In this document: positions 6,370 through 17,831 of the stretch, piece by piece
Position numbering within the stretch: the first letter of the stretch is position 1
Layout of the letters: the number at the start of each line of letters is the position of its first letter
NCBI GenBank assembly: GCA_035651595.1
Contig: DASRFJ010000366.1
Coordinates: forward strand, 1 to 31,436
DNA from: JAFARZ01 sp035651595
Lineage (GTDB): Bacteria; Actinomycetota; Actinomycetes; Streptosporangiales; Streptosporangiaceae
Length of the DNA stretch: 31,436 nt
Direction of reading: 5' to 3'
Notes under the pieces: model-generated
Told to the model about the DNA's origin: nothing
Seen by the model: only the letters and a program-made list of their open reading frames with translations
Databases searched by the model: none
Made by a program: the position numbers and the translations under genes

Positions 6370-8274
6370 CTGCACCCATCACACGGAGCCCCCGGCATCG
6401 CCGGGCTCGCGGAGCGGAGCGAGGCGCTCCGGCAGGCCGCCGGGCTGCCCGGCGCCGACCCTCGCACGCTGCTCGACGCGGCCTTTGCCGAGCTGGACGG
6501 GGCCATCGAGCTGCTCGCGGTGTGGAGCGCGAACGACGACTCCGAGACCCAGCCGGCGCTCTCTGACGGTTCCGGGGAGCGAGCGCCCGAGGGCCTGACG
6601 GCCGAGCGGCGGCTGCTGCGGGCGGTCTTTCATCGCGCGCCGGTGCCGCTGCTCGTGCTTGAGCTCGACGGCACGATACGCCGCGCCAACGTGGCGGCGG
6701 GCGAGCTGGTGGGTTCCCCGCCGGGCTACGCGACCGGGCGGTCGCTGACCGCGTTCATCGACGTGACCTCGCAGGCGGCGGTGCGCAGTCAGCTCGCCGC
6801 CGCCGCGCGTACCCGCGCCGCCAGGCAGCTGGAATGCGTGCTGCTCGGCCCGGACGGCCCGGCCACCGTCGTGCTGTCGCTCGGGCCGGTCGAGCTACCA
6901 GACGGCCAGCGGCTGCTGGTCGCCACGATGTCGCCCGCCGCGCTGCCGGCGCCGCCGCGGCGCGTTCGGTCCGGTGGTTCCGCCGGGGACGCGCTGCACG
7001 CGATGACCCGGCGGATGGACACCGTCACCGCGGTGACCCGGCTGCTGCTCGACAACAGCACGTTCAGCGAGGCGGTGACGCTCCAGCGGTGCGCCCGGCT
7101 GCTGGTCGGCGACATTGCCAGCTGGGTGATCGTCGACGTGGCGCGGGCCGGCACGCTGCGCCGCCAGTACGTGATCGGACCGCCGGGGGAGGCGGCCGAG
7201 GAACTAGCGCGGCTGGTTCGCCGGACCGAGCCGCGAGCAGGAACGGCGCCGTGCCAGGTGCACACCGCCCGCCGGCCGATGCTGCTGGCGAACGCCGATG
7301 ACGCGGGGCTGCTCGGCGCCGCCCCGGACGGCGTGCCGCTGCTGATGCTGCTCGGCGCGACGTCCGTGCTGAGCGTGCCGATTTCGGACGGCGCGGAAAG
7401 CTACGGCGCGCTGACCCTCGCCCGGGTGCCTGAGGACGGGCGGTTCGAGATCGCCGACCTCGCACTCGTGGAGGAGATCGGCGAGCACCTGGGCGTCGCG
7501 GTCCGGGTTGACCGCATGTTCCGGCACCGCTCCGCGGTCGCCGAGGCCCTGCAAGCCAGCCTGCTCCCGGCCCGGCTGCCGGACATCCGGGGGCTGGAGC
7601 TGTCCGCCGTGTACCTGCCGGCCGGGGAGGGCCTGGAGGTGAGCGGGGACTTCTACGACGTGTTCCCGGTCCGTGAGGGCTGGGGGATCGCGATCGGCGA
7701 CGTGTGCGGCAAGGGCCAGCAGGCGGCCGCGATGACCGCCGCGGCCCGGCACGCCATCCGCGTGCTCGCCACCTACAGTCCCGACCCGGTCGACGTGCTG
7801 GCCAAGGCCAACGACGTCATGCTCGGCGGCGGCTACGAGGACAGGTTCGTTACCGCCAAGCTCGCGTACCTGAAATGGGAGCGGCGCCGGCTGCGGGTGA
7901 CGCTGGCCAGCGCGGGCCATCCCGGGCCGGCGGTGGTCCATTCGGACGGCCGGGTGGAGATGCTCGGCGGCGGCGGGCTGCCGCTGGGACTGTTCGCCAC
8001 CGCGGAGCTGCCCGACGCCGGGCCCGCCGCCGATACACTCCACCTGGGCGCCGGTGACCAGCTGGTGTTCTTCTCCGACGGGGTCACCGACGCGCGCAAC
8101 GCGGAGCTGGCCTCGTTCGACGAGCGGCTGGCCGACGAGCTGGCAGGCCTGGCGGGCAAGTCCGCGGGGGAGACCACCCGGGCCATCCAGGCCCTGCTCG
8201 CCGGCTTCTCCCAGGAGGAGCTGCGGGACGACCTGACGATCCTGGTGGCCCGCGTTACTGAGCCGCCGGAGTAG
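6370..8274 (+). CDS. PAS-GAF-PP2C (SpoIIE-type) serine/threonine phosphatase
   Basis: Likely RsbU-like phosphatase that dephosphorylates STAS anti-anti-sigma proteins. Domains in order, numbered from 6370: a short N-terminal helical segment, PAS (about 80-160, LLVLELDGTIRRANVAAGELVG), GAF (about 215-375), and SpoIIE/PP2C (about 395-632) with metal-ligand motifs SGDFYDVFPV, GDVCGKGQQAAAMTAA, ASAGHPGP, FFSDGVTDARN and RDDLTILVARV. The first ATG/GTG/TTG is GTG 6520, but the frame upstream reads as protein (LAERSEALRQAAGLPG ... AAFAELDGAIELLA) to an in-frame stop at 6337. CTG 6370, with AAGGA 8 nt upstream, is the best candidate start; CTG is rare, so 6520 is the fallback. The 3' end overlaps the convergent sigma gene by 20 bp. 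Confidence 0.9.
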   Translation: MHPSHGAPGIAGLAERSEALRQAAGLPGADPRTLLDAAFAELDGAIELLAVWSANDDSETQPALSDGSGERAPEGLTAERRLLRAVFHRAPVPLLVLELDGTIRRANVAAGELVGSPPGYATGRSLTAFIDVTSQAAVRSQLAAAARTRAARQLECVLLGPDGPATVVLSLGPVELPDGQRLLVATMSPAALPAPPRRVRSGGSAGDALHAMTRRMDTVTAVTRLLLDNSTFSEAVTLQRCARLLVGDIASWVIVDVARAGTLRRQYVIGPPGEAAEELARLVRRTEPRAGTAPCQVHTARRPMLLANADDAGLLGAAPDGVPLLMLLGATSVLSVPISDGAESYGALTLARVPEDGRFEIADLALVEEIGEHLGVAVRVDRMFRHRSAVAEALQASLLPARLPDIRGLELSAVYLPAGEGLEVSGDFYDVFPVREGWGIAIGDVCGKGQQAAAMTAAARHAIRVLATYSPDPVDVLAKANDVMLGGGYEDRFVTAKLAYLKWERRRLRVTLASAGHPGPAVVHSDGRVEMLGGGGLPLGLFATAELPDAGPAADTLHLGAGDQLVFFSDGVTDARNAELASFDERLADELAGLAGKSAGETTRAIQALLAGFSQEELRDDLTILVARVTEPPE

Positions 8275-9043
8275 CCGTCTCCAGAAGCTGGCTGCGCAGG
8301 TGGGCAAGTGCCCGGCTGAGCAGGCGGGACACGTGCATCTGGGAGATGCCGAGCCGGTCGCCGATCTCGGTCTGCGTCAGGTTGCCGTAGAACCGCAGGA
8401 AGAGAATGCGCTGCTCGCGCTCGGGCAGCTCATCCCAGTGTGCGCTGACCGACGCCATGTCGATGGTGTGCTCCACCGCCTGGTCGTCCTCACCGAGCAC
8501 ATCGGCGAGCATCGCGGGATCTTCGCGGTCGGACAGCGGCGCGTCCAGTGAGTACGTGCTGAACACCAGATCGGCCTGGCGGGCCTCGAGCAGGTCGTCT
8601 TCGGTGACGCCGAGCCGTTCGGCCAGCTCACTGGTCTCCGGCGCACGGCCGAGCTGATGAGTCATCACCTCGGTCGCCTTGCGCACCTCGAGCAGTAGTT
8701 CCTGAGCCTGGCGGCGCACGTGGATCTGCCACCGCTTGTCGCGGAAGTGACGCTTGATCTCACCGCTGACGCAGGGCTGGGCGTACGCGGACAGGTTGTC
8801 CCCGATATTCGGGTCGAAGTTGTTGATGGCCTTCAGCAGGCCAACGTAGCCGACCTGCATGAGATCTTCGGTGGGTTCGGGGCTGCCGCGATACTGCCGT
8901 ACGCAGGATCGGACGAGCCTGGCGTAGCGATCGACCATGACCTCGCAGATCGCCGCCCGCTCTTCGCTGTCCCGGGGAAGGGTGCGCAGCCGGGTCAGCA
9001 GTGCGTTGTCGGACTGGTCCCGAAGTTCGGCACGCGTCATCAT
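8255..9043 (-). CDS. SigB/SigF/SigG-type RNA polymerase sigma factor
   Basis: Alternative sigma factor of the group controlled by anti-sigma and anti-anti-sigma partner switching in actinobacteria and Bacillus. 262 residues: region 2 (about 40-120, RSCVRQYRGSPEPTEDLMQVGYVGLLKAINNFDP then GEIKRHFRDKRWQIHVRRQAQE), region 3 (about 120-200), region 4 (about 205-250, LPEREQRILFLRFYGNLTQTEIGDRLGISQMHVSRLLSRAL). I start at ATG 9043 (MMTRAELRDQ), with GAGGA 7 nt upstream; the frame is open to 9133 but those 30 residues have no family character and overlap a likely promoter. The common TPTILGEIKRHFRDK element reads QPCVSGEIKRHFRDK here. Likely regulators encoded in the window are the RsbW-like protein at 18227 and the two PP2C phosphatases. 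Confidence 0.93.
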   Translation of the reverse strand: MMTRAELRDQSDNALLTRLRTLPRDSEERAAICEVMVDRYARLVRSCVRQYRGSPEPTEDLMQVGYVGLLKAINNFDPNIGDNLSAYAQPCVSGEIKRHFRDKRWQIHVRRQAQELLLEVRKATEVMTHQLGRAPETSELAERLGVTEDDLLEARQADLVFSTYSLDAPLSDREDPAMLADVLGEDDQAVEHTIDMASVSAHWDELPEREQRILFLRFYGNLTQTEIGDRLGISQMHVSRLLSRALAHLRSQLLETATPAAQ

Positions 9044-9085
9044 CTCTGTCTCCTCGATGTCCGGGGCATGTCGGACGCCTAGGGT

Positions 9086-9109
9086 GTGCCCGCTATGTGC
9101 CGGATAAAC
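9086..9109 (-). promoter_or_regulatory. Candidate SigB-type promoter of the sigma-factor gene
   Basis: On the minus strand GTTT (9109-9106) is followed after 14 nt by GGGCAC (9091-9086). This matches the streptomycete SigB-class consensus GNNT-N14-16-GGGTAC/T with one mismatch and lies about 43 nt upstream of ATG 9043. It suggests autoregulation. Confidence 0.4.
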
Positions 9110-9219
9110 ATCCACATATGTGACGCTCGTCACGCCGCGGCCGGGCGGCGGCCGCAGGCTAGGCTTGGCGGGAGTAATTCAGCGAGGTGCGCGCGTGTCC
9201 AGAGGTCGAGCCGAGGTCG

Positions 9220-12942
<3,723 letters not shown>

Positions 12943-13005
12943 CGAGTTCGTCCTGAAGGCATAGCGCGATCTTTATCAATGGTAAACCGTAAGTCACTAT
13001 CATGT

Positions 13006-13024
13006 GCGGAACGGGCTGTTCCGC
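13006..13024. promoter_or_regulatory. 7-bp inverted repeat in the divergent kinase/phosphatase promoter region
   Basis: GCGGAAC (13006-13012) and GTTCCGC (13018-13024) form perfect arms around GGGCT. It lies between the divergent kinase and phosphatase genes and could be an operator or an RNA hairpin in the phosphatase leader. It would fall inside the coding region if ATG 13002 were used, which argues mildly for the later start. Confidence 0.35.
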
Positions 13025-13073
13025 ATGGTCGCACGTGTTGAGCCCTGAGTCGCGAGGAGCGGGTGATTACACA

Positions 13074-15344
13074 GTGCCGGGGAGCGATGACCACGTGTTG
13101 CGGCTTGCCGCCCTGGTGGATCGGCAGCGGCTGGAGATGGATGAGCTGCGCGCCGAGGCGGCGGGCAGGACGATCATCGCCACCGCGACCGGGGTGCTGA
13201 TGGAGCGGCTCGGCTGTTCCGCGGCGGACGCGATGGCGCAGCTGACCAGCCTGGCCGACGCCACCGGCGTGGCGGTCGCCGAGATGGCGGCCACCGTGGT
13301 CGCCACCGAACCGCCGCCCGAGCCGGTCACCGTCGGACCCGCCGTCGGTGCTATCGGTGCCGTCGGTGCCGCGGCCGAGGGCACCGAATTCGCCGCGACG
13401 CTGGCCAGGCAGGTGTCCGCGCTCGGACCTGAGGCGGTCGCGATCTGGCTGCTGGGCGCCGACGGTGCGCTTGACCTGCTGGGGGAGTCCGGGCTGAGCG
13501 CCGCGGACGCTACCAAATGGGAACACCTGCCACCGCAGCTTGACTGCCTGGCGCAGCGCGTGGCGCATGGTGCCGAGGATCAGTGGTGGGGTGCCGGACG
13601 GCCGCCGGACCTGTCCGAGATGCCGGTCACCGGCATGGCGGGGGCGGCGCGGGCGGATCTGGCGCTGCGGGAACGGAACGGGAAGCTGCTAGGCGTGCTC
13701 GAGCTGCGCTGGCCTCTCGGCGTTGCCGTCCCGGACGACGTGCGCGAGCCGCTCACCGCGCTCGCGGCCGGCTCGGCTCGGGTGCTGGATGCCCGGCTCG
13801 CGCTCGGCGACCTGGCGACGTCGCCGCCACGGGAGACGCTGTTCTCCCTGCTCGATTCCATCGCCGACTCGGTGCTGGTGGTGCGCGCGCTGCGGAATTC
13901 AGATGGCGTGATCACTGATTTCGCCGTCGATCACGTCAGCCCCGGTTTCCTCGATCCGGCCGGCCGGCCGGTGGCGGAGATCGCCGGGCTGACCCTGCTC
14001 GAGGCATATCCGCTGGCCACGGCGGGACACGGCCTGTTCGCCCGGGCGCTGGCCGCGGTCGAGGACGGCCAGCCGCAGCACGTGCCCGGCCCGCTGGTGG
14101 AGCCGGTGCCGATCGCTGACCTCCGGGTCGCCAGGTTCTACGACGGCGCGGTGTTCTCCTGGCGGCCATTCGGCGAGGCCGGCGGGCTGAGCGATCTGCT
14201 CGACCACGTGCAGCGCCTCGGCCGGCTGGGCGCGTGGGAGGAGAACCTGAGCACCGGCGGGGTGCGCTGGACCGATCCGGTGTTCGAGATCTTCGGCCTG
14301 GCGCCGGGGGCGGGTTCGCCCATCAGCGTCACCGAGCTGCACAGCTATGTCATCGCCGCGGACAAGGGGGTGGTGCGGCGCTTCGTCCGTGACCTGCGGG
14401 GCGGGCGGGAGGCGCTGAGCACGACGTTCCGCATCGTGCGGCCGGACGACTCCTCGATGCGGCAGATCCGGGTGTTCGCCGAGCCGGTCGCGGACGCCGC
14501 CGGAAGCGTGGTCGCGCTGCGCGGCGCGTTCCAGGACGTGTCCGCGCATTACCTGACCCAGGTGGCCCTAGACGTCACCCGCGACCAGCTGGCGGACACC
14601 GAGCAGCGTGCCGCGGAGGAGCACAAGCTGGCGCTTCGGCTGCAGCGGGCGATCCTGCCGCCGGAGGAGCATCCGGTGGAGGCGGCGGGGATCGACGTCG
14701 CCGTCCGGTACCGGCCGGCCGGCCGCGGGCACCTGGTCGGCGGCGACTGGTACGACACCCTGGTGCTGCCGAGCGGTGACGTGCTGCTCGTGGTCGGCGA
14801 CGTGGCGGGGCACGGCATCGAGGCGGTGACCGGAATGGTGGCCGCCCGGAACGCGCTGCGCGGGCTGGCGGTGACCGGGGCCGGGCCGGGCGAGCTGCTC
14901 CGCCTGCTCAACATGACGCTGTGCACGCTGGTCGACGGCGTGATCGGGACCGTCGTGTGCGGTGTGTACCGCCCCGGCGCCGGGGACCTGCGGTGGGCCC
15001 GCGCCGGGCACCTGCCGCCGGTGCTCGTCCGGGACGGCGCCGCGCGGACGCTGTCGCTGCCGGGCGGCGTGCTGCTCGGCATGGATCCATCCGCCAGCTA
15101 CGAGGAGATCTCCGAACCGCTGCGGCAGGGCGACACGCTGGTGCTGTTCACCGACGGGCTGATCGAACGGCGCGACGAATCGATCAGCGACGGCCTTATC
15201 GGCTTCGCCGCGAACGCCGGCCGGGTGTGCGGTCCGCGCGGCGGGGCCGCCACGTCCGCGGACGTGTGCGCGGACCGGTTGCTGGCCAGCGCCACATCGG
15301 ACACCGACGACGACGCCTGCCTCGTGGCCGTCCGCATCCTGTAG
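13074..15344 (+). CDS. ANTAR-GAF-PAS-PP2C (SpoIIE-type) phosphatase
   Basis: Multidomain signalling phosphatase, about 756 residues. An N-terminal ANTAR-like segment (LVDRQRLEMDELRAEAAGRTIIATATGVLMERLGCSAADAMAQL) is followed by a GAF-like region (about 105-260), a PAS-like region (about 265-400), a clearer PAS fold with PAC (about 400-520, RLGRLGAWEENLSTGGVRWTDPVFEIFGL) and a SpoIIE/PP2C domain (about 540-755) with HLVGGDWYDTLVLPSG, GDVAGHGIEAVTGMV, RAGHLPPVL, LFTDGLIERRDESI and DDDACLVAVRIL. The expected substrate is a phosphorylated STAS protein. The frame is open from ATG 13002, but nothing upstream of 13074 has family character; GTG 13074 has GAGGAG 14 nt upstream, a long spacing, so the start is uncertain. 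It diverges from the histidine kinase. Confidence 0.88.
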   Translation: MPGSDDHVLRLAALVDRQRLEMDELRAEAAGRTIIATATGVLMERLGCSAADAMAQLTSLADATGVAVAEMAATVVATEPPPEPVTVGPAVGAIGAVGAAAEGTEFAATLARQVSALGPEAVAIWLLGADGALDLLGESGLSAADATKWEHLPPQLDCLAQRVAHGAEDQWWGAGRPPDLSEMPVTGMAGAARADLALRERNGKLLGVLELRWPLGVAVPDDVREPLTALAAGSARVLDARLALGDLATSPPRETLFSLLDSIADSVLVVRALRNSDGVITDFAVDHVSPGFLDPAGRPVAEIAGLTLLEAYPLATAGHGLFARALAAVEDGQPQHVPGPLVEPVPIADLRVARFYDGAVFSWRPFGEAGGLSDLLDHVQRLGRLGAWEENLSTGGVRWTDPVFEIFGLAPGAGSPISVTELHSYVIAADKGVVRRFVRDLRGGREALSTTFRIVRPDDSSMRQIRVFAEPVADAAGSVVALRGAFQDVSAHYLTQVALDVTRDQLADTEQRAAEEHKLALRLQRAILPPEEHPVEAAGIDVAVRYRPAGRGHLVGGDWYDTLVLPSGDVLLVVGDVAGHGIEAVTGMVAARNALRGLAVTGAGPGELLRLLNMTLCTLVDGVIGTVVCGVYRPGAGDLRWARAGHLPPVLVRDGAARTLSLPGGVLLGMDPSASYEEISEPLRQGDTLVLFTDGLIERRDESISDGLIGFAANAGRVCGPRGGAATSADVCADRLLASATSDTDDDACLVAVRIL

Positions 15345-15430
15345 CAGGCGAGGCTCGAAGGCGCGGCGTCGATACCGGGGTGTCGGGGCATATGCGCCGA
15401 TTCCGGGCGCGTCGATAGGCGCGCCAGATT

Positions 15431-15477
15431 ATTGCGGACACTTACCCCCCCAAAGTGGGGGGGTAAGTGTCCGCAAT
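15431..15477. terminator. Perfect 21-bp stem-loop with C7/G7 core
   Basis: Positions 15431-15451 and 15457-15477 are exact reverse complements around a 5-nt loop AAAGT; the top of the stem is seven C against seven G. It lies 86 bp after the phosphatase stop. There is no T-tract, as is usual for actinobacterial terminators, so bidirectional termination is the simplest reading. It is longer and more perfect than typical terminators. Confidence 0.75.
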
Positions 15478-15711
15478 GATTTCGGACCCCTTTTCGGACT
15501 CAAGCTGATATCGAACGTACTGGGCATAACGGGACGAGCCCGGCAATCGCCGACTGGGTGCCGACGGCGCGGGGGCGGGCGACGGCACGCGGGCGGCGGC
15601 GGCACGCGGGCGGGCAGCGGCGAAGGGGCGCCGCAGGGGGGCTGGGGCCAATGGGGAAGCGGGGCGTCTTGGGCTCCTGGGAAATCGTGCACGGGGGGGT
15701 CTCGTGGGGTT
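15478..15711. other. G-rich intergenic stretch without a gene
   Basis: Very GC-rich stretch with many G-tracts on the plus strand and a 13-bp direct repeat GGCACGCGGGCGG at 15584-15596 and 15601-15613. TTTCGGAC also occurs twice just after the hairpin. Open frames on either strand here look like compositional shadows. G-quadruplex formation is possible. It ends at the promoter/operator of the next gene. Confidence 0.5.
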
Positions 15712-15735
15712 ATTTATATCGTGGTACGATATTTT
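15712..15735 (+). promoter_or_regulatory. Promoter/operator 1: ATATCGT palindrome
   Basis: ATATCGTGGTACGATAT (15716-15732) is a palindrome (7-bp arms, 3-bp centre) in a sudden AT-rich island. The 24 bp 15712-15735 match the inward-facing element at 16338-16315 on the other strand at 22 of 24 positions, differing only at the palindrome centre. TTATAT-like sequence overlaps it, so it probably covers the -10/start region and binds a repressor. It ends 19 nt before GTG 15755. Confidence 0.7.
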
Positions 15736-15754
15736 AAAGAGGGCGGTGGTTGGC

Positions 15755-16072
15755 GTGAAGCGCTACAAGTTCCAGGCTTTGCTCACCCTGCGGCCGGAGG
15801 CCGAAGGCCGCGCCCGGGTGGAACTGGGCCGGGCCCCGTCCCGGGTGGTGGTCCGCGCGCGGAACGACGAGAGCGGGCGGAACCGGATGTTCAGCGCCCT
15901 GGTCAGCACCGATTGGGACGGGCCCTACAGTCCGGGCGGCAACAGCACGATCGTGACGCTGGTGGTCGCCTGCGACGGCGGGGGAGTGCCGCTGGACGTG
16001 GGCGAGCACTTCAAGCTCTGGCGCGGTGCCGACATCGGCGAGGGCGTCGTCAGCCGTCGCCTGTTCATCTAG
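15755..16072 (+). CDS. EF-Tu domain III-like small beta-barrel protein
   Basis: 105-residue protein beginning MKRYKFQALLTL. The pattern (KFQALLTLRPEAEGR ... NRMFSALVSTDW ... VTLVVACDGGGVPLDVGEHFKLWRGADIGEGVVSRRLF) resembles the C-terminal beta-barrel of elongation factor Tu, where a related stretch reads GLRFAIREGGRTVGAGVV. There is no GTPase domain, so this is a free-standing barrel of unknown function; binding of RNA, tRNA-like or protein partners would be speculation. GTG 15755 is chosen because similarity starts there and AGAGGG lies 11 nt upstream; GTG 15746 is an alternative, and the open frame back to 15704 crosses the operator. It is convergent with the DUF3040-like gene, one base apart, and both carry the same operator. 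Confidence 0.8.
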   Translation: MKRYKFQALLTLRPEAEGRARVELGRAPSRVVVRARNDESGRNRMFSALVSTDWDGPYSPGGNSTIVTLVVACDGGGVPLDVGEHFKLWRGADIGEGVVSRRLFI

Positions 16073-16073
16073 C

Positions 16074-16277
16074 TCAGCGCTCTACGCGCCGCGGCCTCAT
16101 CAGGGCGTCCCACGACTGGTTGTCCCGGCGGCCGGAAAGCCGCTCGTGACCGGGCATCGGATCACCCTTGACCAGCCTGGAGAACGTCTTGAGCATCGCG
16201 GCCAACTGCGGATCAGTCTCGCGCAGCGCGGTGCCGATCCGGCGCAACCTCCTTCGGTCGCGCATGGGGATCCGCAT
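16074..16277 (-). CDS. DUF3040-like short protein
   Basis: 67-residue basic protein: MRIPMRDRRRLRRIGTALRE then TDPQLAAMLKTFSRLVKGDPMPGHERL. The 'Arg/Glu-rich helix - I-x-x-x-L - x-x-DP-x-LA' layout resembles the N-terminus of actinobacterial DUF3040 proteins, but the usual membrane segments are absent, so assignment is tentative. The start is well supported: AGGAGGTG lies 4 nt before ATG 16277. The stop is one base from the stop of the convergent EF-Tu-domain-like gene, and the promoter carries the same 24-bp operator, so the two genes are probably co-regulated although on opposite strands. Confidence 0.7.
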   Translation of the reverse strand: MRIPMRDRRRLRRIGTALRETDPQLAAMLKTFSRLVKGDPMPGHERLSGRRDNQSWDALMRPRRVER

Positions 16278-16314
16278 CAGGCACCTCCTCGGCCCTGCTG
16301 TTCGGTAAGCAACA

Positions 16315-16338
16315 AAAATATCGTGTCACGATATAAAT
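16315..16338 (-). promoter_or_regulatory. Promoter/operator 2: perfect ATATCGTG palindrome
   Basis: ATATCGTGTCACGATAT (16318-16334) has perfect 8-bp arms around one base. Read toward the DUF3040-like gene, the 24 bp 16338-16315 match operator 1 at 22 positions. It lies about 40 bp upstream of the start codon in an AT-rich patch. One shared DNA-binding protein is the natural inference; I cannot name its family. Confidence 0.7.
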
Positions 16339-16374
16339 GTTCACTTATCATCTTATTAAACGTGAACCGATGAA

Positions 16375-16416
16375 CTCGGCCGGCTCCGGGGGGGCTTGAG
16401 GACAGAGCCGGCCGAG
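16375..16416 (-). terminator. 12-bp stem-loop downstream of the glycosyltransferase
   Basis: CTCGGCCGGCTC (16375-16386) and GAGCCGGCCGAG (16405-16416) are exact complements around an 18-nt loop. It begins 22 bp past the glycosyltransferase stop and probably ends that transcript before the DUF3040-like gene. Confidence 0.7.
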
Positions 16417-16438
16417 CGGTCAACGGATCACGATGGCA

Positions 16439-17650
16439 TCAGGCCGCGGCCGAGACGGCCCGGTCGTACACGGCGAGCGTCTCGGCGGCGATGCGGTCCC
16501 AGGAGTAGCGCGACCGGGCCCGGTCCACCGCGGCGACGCCGTACGCCTCCATCAGCAGCGGGTGCGCGAGCAGCTGCCGGATGCGCTGGGCGAGCAGGGC
16601 CGGCCGTCCCGGCGGGATGAGGATGCCGGTCGTGCCGTCGACGACGGCGTCGACGTGGCCGCCGGTGGGCGGCGCCACCACCGGCTTGCCGCAGGCCATG
16701 GCCTCGAGCGAGGTGACACCGGACGGTTCGTACGCGCAGGTGCTGACGACCAGGTCGGCCGAACGCAGCAACGCCGGCATCTCGCGCCGGTTGATCCGGC
16801 CGGTGAACATGACCCGGTCCGAGAGCCCGAGGCTCCCGGTCATCGCGGCGAGGCTACGGTACGCGGCGTCGCCGCGGAGCTGGTCGCGGGCGGGCCCGCC
16901 GACGACCATGAGCTCGGCGTCGGGCACCTTGGTGAGGGCGCGGAGCAGGGTCTGAAGCTCCTCGCGTTCGGTCAGGTCGGCCGGGGTGAGCAGTCGCGGC
17001 CTGCCGTTGCGCGCCGCGACGGGACCCTCCGGGGTGAACGTGTCGGTGTCCACGCCCCACGGCACGCACCGGACAGTGTTGCGCGGCACGCCCATCCTGG
17101 TGAGGTCGGACACGACCTCGGAGCTGGCCGCGACGACCGCGTCGGCGCTGCGGCCGATGGCGGGCTCGAGCCGCAGCCGCATCCCGGCGGGAGACGGGGC
17201 GTCCTTACCTGACGGCTTGCCGTGGCCGTCGGCCGGGCCGTGGTTCCGGTTCTCGGCGACCCCGAGCGTGCTGAACGCCTGCACCACCGGGATACCGAGG
17301 CCGCGGGTCGCGGAGAGGGCGGCGAGCCCGCTGACCCAGCTGACCGCGTGCACCACGTCCGGGCGGTGCCGCAGCAGGCGCTCCCGGAGCGGCGCGCTGA
17401 ACGCGGGCACCTGGGCGAGCACATCGGACGAAGAGGCAACGGGAAGGAACTCGACACGAAGTCCGGGGCTGAGCTCGGTCGTGCCTGGTGATTTCGTGCC
17501 GTGCGGATACGACGCGTACACGGTGACGCGGTGCCCCTGCCGGGACAATGCGGTCGCTAGCTCGTGCAGTACGGCATCGTCTGGCCGTGGGCTGGAACCG
17601 GAACGCGGACGCTGGAGACTGGCATGCTGCGCAACTACGGCGATCTTCAT
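16439..17650 (-). CDS. Family 4 (GT-B) glycosyltransferase
   Basis: 403-residue retaining glycosyltransferase of the GT4/GT1 superfamily, soluble or membrane-associated, using a nucleotide sugar. The N-terminal Rossmann half starts MKIAVVAQHASLQRP and includes LSRQGHRVTVYAS and RPDVVHAVSWVSGLAAL; the C-terminal half has LLTPADLTEREELQTLLRAL, VMFTGRINRREMPALLRSADLVVSTCAYEPSGVTSLEAMACGKPVVA, where EPSGVTSLEA is the E-x7-E nucleotide-sugar motif. The layout resembles MshA and other mycothiol or cell-wall enzymes, but the acceptor is not deducible. ATG 17650 has GGAGGG about 8 nt upstream. It appears to be a single-gene transcript with its own hairpin downstream. Confidence 0.92.
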   Translation of the reverse strand: MKIAVVAQHASLQRPRSGSSPRPDDAVLHELATALSRQGHRVTVYASYPHGTKSPGTTELSPGLRVEFLPVASSSDVLAQVPAFSAPLRERLLRHRPDVVHAVSWVSGLAALSATRGLGIPVVQAFSTLGVAENRNHGPADGHGKPSGKDAPSPAGMRLRLEPAIGRSADAVVAASSEVVSDLTRMGVPRNTVRCVPWGVDTDTFTPEGPVAARNGRPRLLTPADLTEREELQTLLRALTKVPDAELMVVGGPARDQLRGDAAYRSLAAMTGSLGLSDRVMFTGRINRREMPALLRSADLVVSTCAYEPSGVTSLEAMACGKPVVAPPTGGHVDAVVDGTTGILIPPGRPALLAQRIRQLLAHPLLMEAYGVAAVDRARSRYSWDRIAAETLAVYDRAVSAAA

Positions 17651-17729
17651 CGAAAAAGCCCTCCTGGACGATTTCCTTCACGGTGTGTCGTCAGGAGAGA
17701 GGGAAGGGTAGTGCCCGGTCCGCACGCTC

Positions 17730-17773
17730 CGCGACACCCCATGTCGCGAACAGCGTGCCTGCGTCGTAGGCAC
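17730..17773 (-). terminator. Tandem hairpins between STAS and glycosyltransferase genes
   Basis: CGCGACA/TGTCGCG (17730-17736 with 17742-17748) and GTGCCT/AGGCAC (17755-17760 with 17768-17773) form two adjacent short stem-loops downstream of the STAS gene. They may end the STAS transcript or lie in the glycosyltransferase leader. Confidence 0.4.
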
Positions 17774-17831
17774 CACTGAGGGGATACCTATCCGGCAAGG
17801 ACCCTTGCTAAACCAGCGAAACGCCGCGAAT

